From the NCBI GenBank assembly GCA_026985625.1, contig JALSQC010000347.1, positions 1 to 7,578 on the forward strand: 7,578 nt of DNA, read 5' to 3'. A program made the position numbers and the translations under genes. The notes beneath the pieces are model-generated. The model was not told where the DNA came from. It searched no databases and saw only the letters and a list, made by a program, of their open reading frames with translations. Shown here in pieces: positions 1-6,267 of this stretch (within the stretch, counting starts at the first letter, position 1; each line of letters begins with the position of its first letter). The DNA comes from Bacteroidales bacterium (GTDB lineage Bacteria; Bacteroidota; Bacteroidia; Bacteroidales; JAFGXI01).

Positions 1-145
1 TGGTGTCGGGGGTAAAGTTTGCAAGTGAGTCGAGTAATGATTTTTTTTCGGTTGTTTTGTTGTTGTTTTTTTGTTTGTTTGTTGTTTGATTTTGGCAAGA
101 GTATAAACTAATTACTGCCAATAAAATTATTATTATTTTTTTCAT
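1..145 (-). CDS. Predicted lipoprotein, N-terminal fragment (cut by window edge)
   Basis: This reading frame starts with ATG at 145-143 and runs leftward off the window, so only 48 residues are visible. They begin MKKIIIILLAVISLYSC, a basic start, a hydrophobic stretch and a lipobox (L-Y-S-C) whose Cys17 would be lipidated by Lgt after export through Sec. An Asn/Lys/Thr/Gln-rich linker follows (residues 18-35), typical of the tether of Bacteroidota lipoproteins. The globular part lies outside the window, so no function can be given. The start is 20 bp after the stop of the TPR lipoprotein and on the same strand, so it is probably the last visible gene of the bcp-recA run. There is no Shine-Dalgarno sequence, as for the other native genes here. 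After the Cys there is no obvious acidic surface-export signal. The coding strand has runs of seven and eight A. Confidence 0.75.
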   Translation of the reverse strand, partial: MKKIIIILLAVISLYSCQNQTTNKQKNNNKTTEKKSLLDSLANFTPDT

Positions 146-165
146 TTGTTTATTAAATTAAATAT

Positions 166-1182
166 TTATAATTTTTCCAGACGGTTTAATCCGTCAATTG
201 CAAGTTGGTAATTTCTCGAGATTTTTAATGCTGTGGAATAATCTATTCGTGCATTTTTATAATCTTTTAGTTTTTCGTAACAATATCCGCGATTGTAATA
301 TGCTCGCACATCGGTGTATTGTAGATTTATTACTTTAGAAAAATAGCTTATGGCTTTTTTGTAATTTTTAAGATATAACATATTTACATATCCCATATTA
401 AAATATGCATCGGAGTAGGCTGTGTCGATTTTTGTAATTATATGGTTATACTCGTTTAATGCTCTTATTTCGTAACCTTGATTTTGTAAAAATAAAGCTA
501 AGTTATAATGAGGTTGCGGATTTTTGGGTTGTAACTTTATAGCGTTTTTATAATATTCTATGGCAACGGTATCGTTTTTTGCTGCATATAAAATGCCAAG
601 TATATTATATGGCTCGTAATAATCGGGATTTTTTTCTACTGCTATCTGAAAATTCTTTATTGCTTTATTGGTGTCTTTTAATGCTTGATAAGCTAATCCT
701 CTGAGTAAATAAATTTCGGCGTTTGTATCGTTTATTTTTTCGGCTTTAATTAAGTATTCGTTTGATTTTTTATAATTATCAACATAAAGATAAATTCTGG
801 CAAGGTTTATTAAAGCTTTTGTATTTTTTGGATTTATTTTTAAACATTTTTCTAATTGATTTTTTGATTTTTCTGATTTTGATGATAATAAATAAAGGTC
901 GGCTAAACGTAAATAAACATCTTGGTCTAAGGTATCTAATTTTTTTGCTAATTCGTAATCGTTAATTGCACTATCTATTTTATTTTCTTTTATATACTCT
1001 TCGGCACGTTGTTTAAAAAGTTCGTTATTATATGGATTTTTTCGTATCTTTATTGATAGTTGTTTTACCGGCGATATATTTGATGTTGTATCTATATCAG
1101 CCGGTTTGTTATCGGTAGAATTGTTTTTACACGACGCGAAATATATTAAAACTAACAGGCTTAATATTATTTGTTTTATCAT
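166..1182 (-). CDS. TPR-repeat lipoprotein
   Basis: This 338-residue protein starts with a lipoprotein signal peptide (MIKQIILSLLVLIYFASC, lipobox F-A-S-C, lipidated Cys18) and a short polar linker. The rest, from about residue 50 to the end, is a tandem array of about eight tetratricopeptide repeats. The repeats show regular Y/A/L/G spacing and NP-type turns, for example around NPKNTKALINLARIYL, NPDYYEPYNILGILY and TDVRAYYNRGYCYEKL. TPR arrays are protein-binding scaffolds, so a membrane-anchored adaptor role in the periplasm or at the outer membrane is likely; the partner cannot be read from the sequence. It starts 19 bp after the recA stop on the same strand and is probably cotranscribed with recA. 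In Porphyromonas gingivalis the genes after recA are vimA-vimE-vimF; this gene does not resemble them and appears to be a different downstream partner. No Shine-Dalgarno sequence is present. Confidence 0.88.
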   Translation of the reverse strand: MIKQIILSLLVLIYFASCKNNSTDNKPADIDTTSNISPVKQLSIKIRKNPYNNELFKQRAEEYIKENKIDSAINDYELAKKLDTLDQDVYLRLADLYLLSSKSEKSKNQLEKCLKINPKNTKALINLARIYLYVDNYKKSNEYLIKAEKINDTNAEIYLLRGLAYQALKDTNKAIKNFQIAVEKNPDYYEPYNILGILYAAKNDTVAIEYYKNAIKLQPKNPQPHYNLALFLQNQGYEIRALNEYNHIITKIDTAYSDAYFNMGYVNMLYLKNYKKAISYFSKVINLQYTDVRAYYNRGYCYEKLKDYKNARIDYSTALKISRNYQLAIDGLNRLEKL

Positions 1183-1201
1183 TTAATACGGTATATTTTA
1201 T

Positions 1202-2218
1202 TTAATTATCTTTATTGTTAATGTTGTCTCGTATTTTATTTTCTAATTCTGCCATTAATTCGGGATTGTCGGCAATTATTTTTTTAACGGCATCGCGACC
1301 TTGTCCTAATTTTGTTTCGCCGTAAGAGAACCACGAACCGCTTTTTTTAATAATATCGTATTCTACTCCCAAGTCTATAATCTCGCCTATTTTTGATATT
1401 CCTTCACCATACATAATATCAAATTCGGCTTTACGAAATGGAGGAGCCAATTTATTTTTAACAATTTTAACTCTTGTTTTGTTTCCTTTTATTTCGTCAC
1501 CATCTTTTATTTGTCCTATTCGTCGAATATCTACTCTGATTGATGCGTAAAATTTAAGAGCATTTCCTCCTGTTGTAGTTTCAGGGTTTCCGAACATTAC
1601 TCCAATTTTTTCGCGTAGTTGATTAATAAAAATGCATATTGTTCCTGTTTTATTAATATTTGCTGTAAGTTTTCGTAATGCTTGCGACATTAACCTTGCT
1701 TGCAATCCCATTCGCGAGTCACCCATATCGCCTTCTATCTCGGCTTTTGGTGTAAGTGCGGCAACCGAGTCGATAACAACTATATCTAATGCTCCCGAAC
1801 GGATAAGTTGGTCGGCAATTTCTAATGCTTGTTCGCCGTTATCGGGTTGTGATATTAATAAGTTTTCTACGTCAACACCTAGTTTTTCGGCATAAAATCT
1901 GTCAAAAGCATGTTCGGCATCAATAATTGCGGCAATGCCTCCTTGTTTTTGTGTTTCGGCAATTGCATGTATTGCCAGTGTTGTTTTTCCTGACGATTCA
2001 GGTCCAAAAATTTCGATTACTCTGCCTTTTGGATAACCTCCTATTCCTAAAGCTGTATCTAATGTTATAGACCCCGACGAAACTACAGGAACATCAACAA
2101 CGGCAGAATCGCCCATTTTCATTATGGTTCCTTTTCCATAGTCTTTGTCTATTTTATCTAATGCTAATTGTAAAGCCTTTAATTTTTCTTTGTTAATGTC
2201 TTTTGTTTCTTTTGCCAT
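1202..2218 (-). CDS. recA: Recombinase RecA
   Basis: RecA is the ATP-dependent strand-exchange protein of homologous recombination and the coprotease that triggers LexA self-cleavage in the SOS response. This 338-residue copy is complete. The N-terminal helix contains LQLALDKIDKDYGKGTIMKMGD. Walker A is GPESSGKT at residues 72-79. AEHAFD lies near 101-106 and Walker B is VVIDS ending at Asp150. MGLQARLMSQALRKL follows at about 170-184. DNA-binding loop L2 lies at about 199-218 (NQLREKIGVMFGNPETTTGG). The C-terminal tail is short (E. coli RecA has 353 residues) and mixed in charge rather than strongly acidic. The start codon lies 2 bp after the bcp stop, so the two are almost certainly cotranscribed. 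No separate promoter or Shine-Dalgarno sequence is visible. Identification is secure. Confidence 0.99.
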   Translation of the reverse strand: MAKETKDINKEKLKALQLALDKIDKDYGKGTIMKMGDSAVVDVPVVSSGSITLDTALGIGGYPKGRVIEIFGPESSGKTTLAIHAIAETQKQGGIAAIIDAEHAFDRFYAEKLGVDVENLLISQPDNGEQALEIADQLIRSGALDIVVIDSVAALTPKAEIEGDMGDSRMGLQARLMSQALRKLTANINKTGTICIFINQLREKIGVMFGNPETTTGGNALKFYASIRVDIRRIGQIKDGDEIKGNKTRVKIVKNKLAPPFRKAEFDIMYGEGISKIGEIIDLGVEYDIIKKSGSWFSYGETKLGQGRDAVKKIIADNPELMAELENKIRDNINNKDN

Positions 2219-2220
2219 AA

Positions 2221-2688
2221 TTAATTTAATTTTAGTTCGTTAAAAATTTGTTGTGAGTGTTCTTTTGTTTTTACTTTTTTTATAATTTTTTCGATTTTTC
2301 CGTTTTCGTCAATTATAAAAGTTGTTCGTATAACTCCCATATATGTTCTTCCGTACATTTTTTTTTCGCCCCAAACGCCATAGGCGGTAAGTATTTTTTT
2401 GTCTTCGTCGGATATTAAGTTAAAAGGTAGTTTGTGTTTTTCGATAAATTTTTTATGAGATTTTACCGAGTCGGGACTAACACCAATAACCTCGAAGCCT
2501 TTTTTTAAAAAATCGTTATAATTTTCGCTTAAATTACACGCTTCGGCTGTGCAACCCGAGGTATTATCTTTTGGATAAAAATATAAAACAATTTTTTTCC
2601 CTTTAAAATCGCTTAATTTTATTATTTTTTCGTCTTGATTTATCCCTTTAAAATCGGGTGCATTTATGCCTTCTTTTAATTCTTCCAT
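2221..2688 (-). CDS. bcp: Thioredoxin-dependent peroxiredoxin, BCP/PrxQ type
   Basis: This 155-residue cytoplasmic protein reduces hydrogen peroxide and organic hydroperoxides using thioredoxin. The family signature is clear: APDF near the N-terminus (10-13), KKIVLYFYPKDNTSGCTAEAC at 31-51, and an active-site Arg in the IRTTFIID strand near the C-terminus. Cys46 is the peroxidatic cysteine. Cys51, five residues later, is the resolving cysteine, the spacing of atypical 2-Cys PrxQ enzymes such as E. coli Bcp. The length is normal for the family. It is the first gene of the leftward run and is followed after 2 bp by recA. The bcp-recA pairing is known from P. gingivalis, where it is tied to oxidative-stress resistance and DNA repair. 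A candidate -7 box and a long palindrome lie upstream. Confidence 0.97.
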   Translation of the reverse strand: MEELKEGINAPDFKGINQDEKIIKLSDFKGKKIVLYFYPKDNTSGCTAEACNLSENYNDFLKKGFEVIGVSPDSVKSHKKFIEKHKLPFNLISDEDKKILTAYGVWGEKKMYGRTYMGVIRTTFIIDENGKIEKIIKKVKTKEHSQQIFNELKLN

Positions 2689-2710
2689 TATTTTATATTT
2701 TAATTTTTAA

Positions 2711-2718
2711 CAAAAATA
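2711..2718 (-). promoter_or_regulatory. Candidate -7 box of the bcp-recA promoter
   Basis: Read leftward, the box is TATTTTTG, a full match to the Bacteroidota -7 element TAnnTTTG. It would start transcription a short distance before the bcp ATG at 2688, giving a leader of roughly 15-20 nt. I see no good TTTG -33 partner at 17-23 bp, and the region is AT-rich, so chance matches are a real risk. Confidence 0.45.
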
Positions 2719-2751
2719 ATTTAAAATTTTGTTTTAGTTAAATTTTAATCG

Positions 2752-2781
2752 AAATGTTTTAAACAGTTGTTTAAAATATTT
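2752..2781. repeat. 30-bp palindrome, candidate operator upstream of bcp
   Basis: The core is a perfect inverted repeat with 9-bp arms, TTTTAAACA and TGTTTAAAA (2757-2765 and 2768-2776), around a 2-bp centre GT. Beyond one mismatched pair (2756/2777) pairing continues for four more bases on each side, giving 14-bp arms with 13 matches. Its centre is about 50 bp upstream of the candidate bcp -7 box. The two-fold symmetry suits a dimeric DNA-binding regulator. It could also be a weak AT-rich hairpin. The regulator is unknown. Confidence 0.5.
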
Positions 2782-2828
2782 ATGATATGGTGCTATATCT
2801 ATATTTTTTGTAATTTTACAAAAAAGTT

Positions 2829-2835
2829 GTTAGCC
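2829..2835 (+). other. Candidate left boundary (GTTAGCC) of the restriction-modification insert
   Basis: GTTAGCC stands in the intergenic region upstream of the methyltransferase. It shares GTTA with the right boundary at 4943-4946 (GTTATAT). If the module entered as a cassette, recombination between G and TT at both places would delimit it. The classical integron core GTTRRRY is matched only in part, so this is a hypothesis about the edge, not a demonstrated site. Confidence 0.3.
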
Positions 2836-2870
2836 ATAAAAAAAGGAACAGAGAATATAAATAATTAAAT

Positions 2871-2878
2871 TAACTTTG
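2871..2878 (+). promoter_or_regulatory. Candidate -7 box for the restriction-modification operon
   Basis: TAACTTTG fully matches the Bacteroidota -7 consensus TAnnTTTG and ends 17 bp before the methyltransferase ATG, implying a leader of only about a dozen nucleotides. No TTTG -33 box is seen at the usual distance. If correct, the module carries its own promoter and transcribes methyltransferase first, then endonuclease. Confidence 0.45.
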
Positions 2879-2883
2879 TAAAA

Positions 2884-2888
2884 AAGGA
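2884..2888 (+). promoter_or_regulatory. Shine-Dalgarno-like sequence of the methyltransferase
   Basis: AAGGA ends 7 nt before the ATG at 2896, a suitable spacing, and supports that start. The native genes in the window show no such motif. Confidence 0.5.
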
Positions 2889-2895
2889 CTTTAAT

Positions 2896-4149
2896 ATGTT
2901 TTTAGAATATTTAGAAAAATTTGAATTAAATAATGTAAGTAATACTCTTTTTCAATTTGAAAATAATGTAACATTTAAAACAAAAATTGAAACGAAGAAA
3001 AAAAATAATATTGAGGTAGTATATTATATTAACGAGTTTTGGACATCAAAACAAAGACAAGCAAATTCATTGCACGAGATTTCATATAGAGCTTGCTTCA
3101 AACCTCAACTTCCTAACTTTTTTATTGAAAAGCTAACAAAAAAAAACGATTTTGTTTATGATCCCTTTTTGGGTAGAGGAACAACTGTTATTGAAGCTGC
3201 TTTAATAAATAGGCAAATTATTGGAAATGATATTAATCCATTAAGCAAAATATTAGCAGAATCCAGATTATTAATTCCGGATTTTAATAACTTAAAAGAA
3301 TACTTAATGGACATACCTTTTGAAAAAGGTTTAAAGGCTGATATTGATTTATCAATGTTTTATCATCCTGATACTGAAAGTGAAATAGTTTCTCTTCGGA
3401 ATTATATTTTAACGAAAGAAAAAAATAATAAGTTAAGTGAACTTGATAAATGGATTAGAATGGTTGCAACCAACAGGTTGACCGGCCATTCAAAAGGTTT
3501 TTTTTCTGTATATACAATGCCTCCAAATCAAGCGGTTTTACCGGAAAGACAAGTTAAAATAAACGAGAAACTAAATCAAAACCCAGAATATAGAAATGTA
3601 AAGGAATTGATTTTACGAAAAACAAAATCACTTATTAGGAATATAACTGATATTCAGAAAAAAAGATTAAAATCAATACATAAAACAGCAATATTTCTAA
3701 ATAAAGATGCGAGAAAAACAAAAGAAATACCTGATAATTTTGTCCAATTAACAGTAACTTCACCACCTTTTTTGGATATTGTACAATATGCAAAAGATAA
3801 TTGGTTAAGGGGTTGGTTTAACGGCATCAATATAAAAGAAGTTGAAAAAAAAGCAACAATGTCTAAAACCATTGATGAATGGAAAAATGTAATGCAAGGT
3901 GTTTTTAACGAATTATATCGAATAACAAAACAAGGTGGGTATGTAGCGTTTGAAGTTGGAGAAGTTAAAAATGGAAAAATAAAATTAGAAGAATATGTTG
4001 CACCATTAGGAATAAAAGCCGGTTTCAAATTGCTTGGTATTATTATTAATGAACAAGAATTTACAAAGACAGCCAACATTTGGGGTGTAAAAAATAACAA
4101 TAAAGGTACAAATTCAAATAGAATCGTTTTATTAAAAAAAGGAGAATAG
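2896..4149 (+). CDS. Type II DNA methyltransferase, probably N4-cytosine
   Basis: This 417-residue protein should transfer a methyl group from S-adenosylmethionine to a DNA base within a specific site, protecting host DNA from the endonuclease next to it. SAM-binding motif I is YDPFLGRGTT at residues 88-97, followed by the acidic turn GNDINP (110-115). Catalytic motif IV is TSPPF at 288-292. An S-P-P-aromatic motif is typical of N4-cytosine enzymes; N6-adenine enzymes usually have D/N-P-P-Y/F. Motif I precedes motif IV with about 190 residues between, which probably hold the target-recognition region; this resembles the alpha-group order. A distinctive block ahead of motif I (about 50-73, with HEISYRACFKPQLP) fits standalone methylases of this kind. 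The recognition site cannot be read from the sequence. The gene ends 2 bp before the putative endonuclease. It contains no TCG serine codon, unlike the native genes to its right, which suggests transfer. Confidence 0.92.
   Translation: MFLEYLEKFELNNVSNTLFQFENNVTFKTKIETKKKNNIEVVYYINEFWTSKQRQANSLHEISYRACFKPQLPNFFIEKLTKKNDFVYDPFLGRGTTVIEAALINRQIIGNDINPLSKILAESRLLIPDFNNLKEYLMDIPFEKGLKADIDLSMFYHPDTESEIVSLRNYILTKEKNNKLSELDKWIRMVATNRLTGHSKGFFSVYTMPPNQAVLPERQVKINEKLNQNPEYRNVKELILRKTKSLIRNITDIQKKRLKSIHKTAIFLNKDARKTKEIPDNFVQLTVTSPPFLDIVQYAKDNWLRGWFNGINIKEVEKKATMSKTIDEWKNVMQGVFNELYRITKQGGYVAFEVGEVKNGKIKLEEYVAPLGIKAGFKLLGIIINEQEFTKTANIWGVKNNNKGTNSNRIVLLKKGE
4138..4144 (+). promoter_or_regulatory. Strong Shine-Dalgarno sequence of the endonuclease gene
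   Basis: AAAGGAG ends 7 nt before the ATG at 4152 and overlaps the last codons of the methyltransferase. It fixes the start of the downstream gene and indicates independent translation initiation. Such a strong motif is unusual for Bacteroidota and absent from the other native genes here. Confidence 0.65.
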
Positions 4150-4151
4150 AA

Positions 4152-4811
4152 ATGAATAAAAAAATGTCAAAAGAATTAGAAAGAGTTATATCTCAAATGT
4201 TAAAGCCATTAAAGGGTTTACCTTTGGGGATTGTTATTGAAGAATTATCAGGATATAATGTTATACCTTTTGATAAAGAAAACGAGAAAGATGTTAAGAT
4301 TTTGAATACATTAAAAAATGTTGCCAACAAAGTTATAGAAGATGTCAATGAAATTGGAATTTTAAGACCCAGACCTAACGAAGTTGGAAATGATATTGAA
4401 CCTTTTGTAAAAAAGGCATTAAATACTTTTGGGTATAATGCAGATACTCCAATTACAATAAAAGGTAAGAAGAAATCAACAGGTTATCCTGATATCGAAT
4501 TTATTGATGAATTTAATCGAACAAATTATTTGGAATGCAAAACTTTTAATATTGATAATATTAGCACAACTCAAAGAAGTTTTTTTTTATCCCCTTCTGA
4601 TGAGTTTAAGGTTACAAAAGATGCACATCATTTCGGTATTTCATTTGAAATATTTGTAGAAAAGAGTATTGACAATAAACATTTATATAAAGTTAAGAGT
4701 TGGAAAATTTTAGATTTATCTCTATTAGAATTAGATGTTAAACATGAGTTTAATGCAGATAATAAAAGATTATATGATAATAAATTAATTATAACTGAAA
4801 TGAAAAAATAA
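4152..4811 (+). CDS. Putative type II restriction endonuclease (PD-(D/E)XK)
   Basis: This 219-residue protein is most likely the cutting partner of the upstream methyltransferase. It carries a PD-(D/E)XK nuclease core: Pro113-Asp114 in GYPDIEF, then after 13 residues Glu128-Cys-Lys130 in YLECKTF. These would bind Mg2+ and hydrolyse the DNA backbone. A conserved-looking acidic position upstream is Glu84 in DIEPFV. The block FFLSPSDEFKVTKDAHHFGISFEIF (about 144-168) follows the core. I do not recognise the restriction family or cleavage site. The assignment rests on the motif, the small size, and the 2-bp spacing after a methyltransferase on the same strand. Gene order methyltransferase-endonuclease would favour protection before cutting; no controller (C) protein gene is present. 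Like its partner it has no TCG serine codon and has a Shine-Dalgarno sequence. Its TAA stop forms the first bases of the 138-bp palindrome. It looks intact. Confidence 0.8.
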   Translation: MNKKMSKELERVISQMLKPLKGLPLGIVIEELSGYNVIPFDKENEKDVKILNTLKNVANKVIEDVNEIGILRPRPNEVGNDIEPFVKKALNTFGYNADTPITIKGKKKSTGYPDIEFIDEFNRTNYLECKTFNIDNISTTQRSFFLSPSDEFKVTKDAHHFGISFEIFVEKSIDNKHLYKVKSWKILDLSLLELDVKHEFNADNKRLYDNKLIITEMKK

Positions 4812-4946
4812 CGGTTCACAACATTGTGTATAAGCAATGGCAAGCAAAGTGCTAAAAATGAACAAATAATAAATAAACTTAACGACAGTGCAAAAATTTA
4901 ACATAAGTGCGATAAAAACTGCCACAGCTTATATGCTTAACCGTTA
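4809..4946. repeat. 138-bp attC-like imperfect palindrome
   Basis: The ends are perfect inverted repeats: TAACGGTT at 4809-4816 and AACCGTTA at 4939-4946. Two inner box pairs also match: ATAAGC (4830-4835) with GCTTAT (4927-4932), and GGCA (4839-4842) with TGCC (4920-4923), each separated by 3 nt on both sides. The outer spacers differ (13 nt left, 6 nt right), and the left one holds its own small hairpin, CACAA/TTGTG at 4817-4828. The centre of about 77 bp is largely unpaired. Long imperfect palindromes with paired outer and inner boxes and an asymmetric spacer are the architecture of integron attC sites, which recombine as folded single strands. Size also fits. Core motifs are only partly consensus and no integrase is visible. 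It might alternatively act as a transcript 3' end structure. Confidence 0.6.
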
Positions 4947-4947
4947 T

Positions 4948-6225
4948 ATGCGGTTTTATATTTTAATTTTTATATTATTATTTGTAATATCTTGTAAAAA
5001 AACAGACGAAATATATCCTGTTATAAAAATAACCTACCCTACGGCTAATTTATCGTTCTCTACTATTGATACTATACATATAAAAGGTAAAATAACCGAT
5101 AACGATAAAATTGTTTCTTACTCGTTTTCTATTGTCGACTCAAAAATGAACATTGTTAGTCAAACTATTACTAAAAGCGGGCAAGATAGTAAAAGTATTA
5201 TTTTAAACGATGATTTTTTTTACAGTAATATTTATCTTCCGAGTGGACAATATTATTTATTAACATCGGCAAGCGACGGAACAAATAAAAAAAATAGTTA
5301 TACAAAAATAAGTCTGCAAGCAATTAATACCGAATTAAAAAGCATAATAGTAAGTTTAGATAATAATGGAACTACCGATATTTGCAAACTCGATAGCGGA
5401 AAGTTAAAATTATTATTTAATTGTCAAGAAAATTATCAAGATATTGATGTAAATTCAGATTACGGACAAATAATGATTTTATCAAAAAACGGAAAATTAA
5501 AATCGTATGATGCTTATACTTATAATCTAAAATGGGAAAAAACGAACTTAAACGATTATTATTCCGAATATTTTTCGAGAATCAAAAATTTTGATAAAAT
5601 AACTTATGTCGGATATAATTTCGGAAGCATAAAATCAATAAATAAATACGGAACAATTACAAATACATATAATTTAAACAGTAATATTTTTTTACCTTCC
5701 GATATTTTTAAATTTAATAATGAGATTTGTTCTTATTTTTTTTCGAAAAATACACAACAGGGAGAGATAGCATATTTTTACGAAACAGGAGGATTACATA
5801 ATTATTATTCGATTAATATTGATAAACTTATAGGAATATTTGATTACGACAAGTCAAATATTTTTATTATTGGTAATATTGGCGATTCGGCAAAAGCATA
5901 TACTCTTAATACCGAAAATAATTATTTGTATAACGAAAAAAAATTTGTTTCGGCAAAAATTATATCGGCTTTTAAAAATAATGATAATATATATTATTCG
6001 ACACAAACAGATATAAAACGATATAATATTACCGACAATGCCATTTACAACTTTATTGATAATATAAATAATGCAAAATTATTTTACGATAAGCTAAATC
6101 AATATATATATGTTAGCTCTAATAATAAAATATTTTTATATAATAAAAATGGAGATTTAATAAATACTTACAACACTAATAATTCTGTTTTGGATATAGA
6201 TTTTTTATATAATAAATCGTTATAA
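4948..6225 (+). CDS. Lipoprotein with Ig-like domain and probable beta-propeller
   Basis: I place the start at ATG 4948, giving 425 residues, because this begins a compact lipoprotein signal peptide, MRFYILIFILLFVISC, with Cys16 as the lipid site. The frame stays open upstream to a GTG at 4888 and an ATG at 4933, but those starts would lie inside the palindrome and put 15-20 unsuitable residues before the signal peptide. After the Cys comes KKTDE, a lysine then acidic pattern similar to the surface-export signal of Capnocytophaga lipoproteins, so surface exposure is possible. Residues about 22-125 resemble Ig-like or PKD-type domains of Bacteroidota lipoproteins (PVIKITYPTA, then IKGKITDNDKI). 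Residues 130-425 form repeated short beta-strand units with aromatic and Asn-rich loops, suggesting a PQQ- or WD-like propeller; no catalytic motif is visible. Function is unknown. TCG serine codons are frequent, as in metG. No Shine-Dalgarno sequence or clear promoter is seen upstream. Confidence 0.82.
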   Translation: MRFYILIFILLFVISCKKTDEIYPVIKITYPTANLSFSTIDTIHIKGKITDNDKIVSYSFSIVDSKMNIVSQTITKSGQDSKSIILNDDFFYSNIYLPSGQYYLLTSASDGTNKKNSYTKISLQAINTELKSIIVSLDNNGTTDICKLDSGKLKLLFNCQENYQDIDVNSDYGQIMILSKNGKLKSYDAYTYNLKWEKTNLNDYYSEYFSRIKNFDKITYVGYNFGSIKSINKYGTITNTYNLNSNIFLPSDIFKFNNEICSYFFSKNTQQGEIAYFYETGGLHNYYSINIDKLIGIFDYDKSNIFIIGNIGDSAKAYTLNTENNYLYNEKKFVSAKIISAFKNNDNIYYSTQTDIKRYNITDNAIYNFIDNINNAKLFYDKLNQYIYVSSNNKIFLYNKNGDLINTYNTNNSVLDIDFLYNKSL

Positions 6226-6267
6226 TAATTATAGCTTTATATAAGATTTGCAAACCTGACGTTTATT

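Noticed and set aside
33..85. Runs of seven and eight T/A in the partial lipoprotein as a phase-variation tract
   Set aside because: Homopolymers of this length are common in such AT-rich DNA and the frame is intact; nothing else suggests switching.
762..965. Open frame of 67 codons on the plus strand
   Set aside because: It lies opposite the TPR lipoprotein gene, has low-complexity composition and no sensible start context; a shadow of the real gene.
1632..1895. Open frame of 87 codons on the plus strand
   Set aside because: It is antisense to conserved recA sequence, whose coding constraints explain it.
2809..2820. Short hairpin TGTAA-TT-TTACA as a terminator
   Set aside because: The stem is only 5 AT-rich pairs with a 2-nt loop; too weak, and no gene ends nearby.
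3654..4100. Open frame of 148 codons on the minus strand
   Set aside because: It is antisense to the methyltransferase across motif IV; no protein family is recognisable.
4628..4843. Open frame of 71 codons on the minus strand
   Set aside because: It is antisense to the endonuclease gene and runs into the palindrome; no signal peptide or motif supports it.
4888..4947. N-terminal extension of the lipoprotein from GTG 4888
   Set aside because: The added residues lie within the palindrome and precede a complete lipoprotein signal peptide that starts at ATG 4948.
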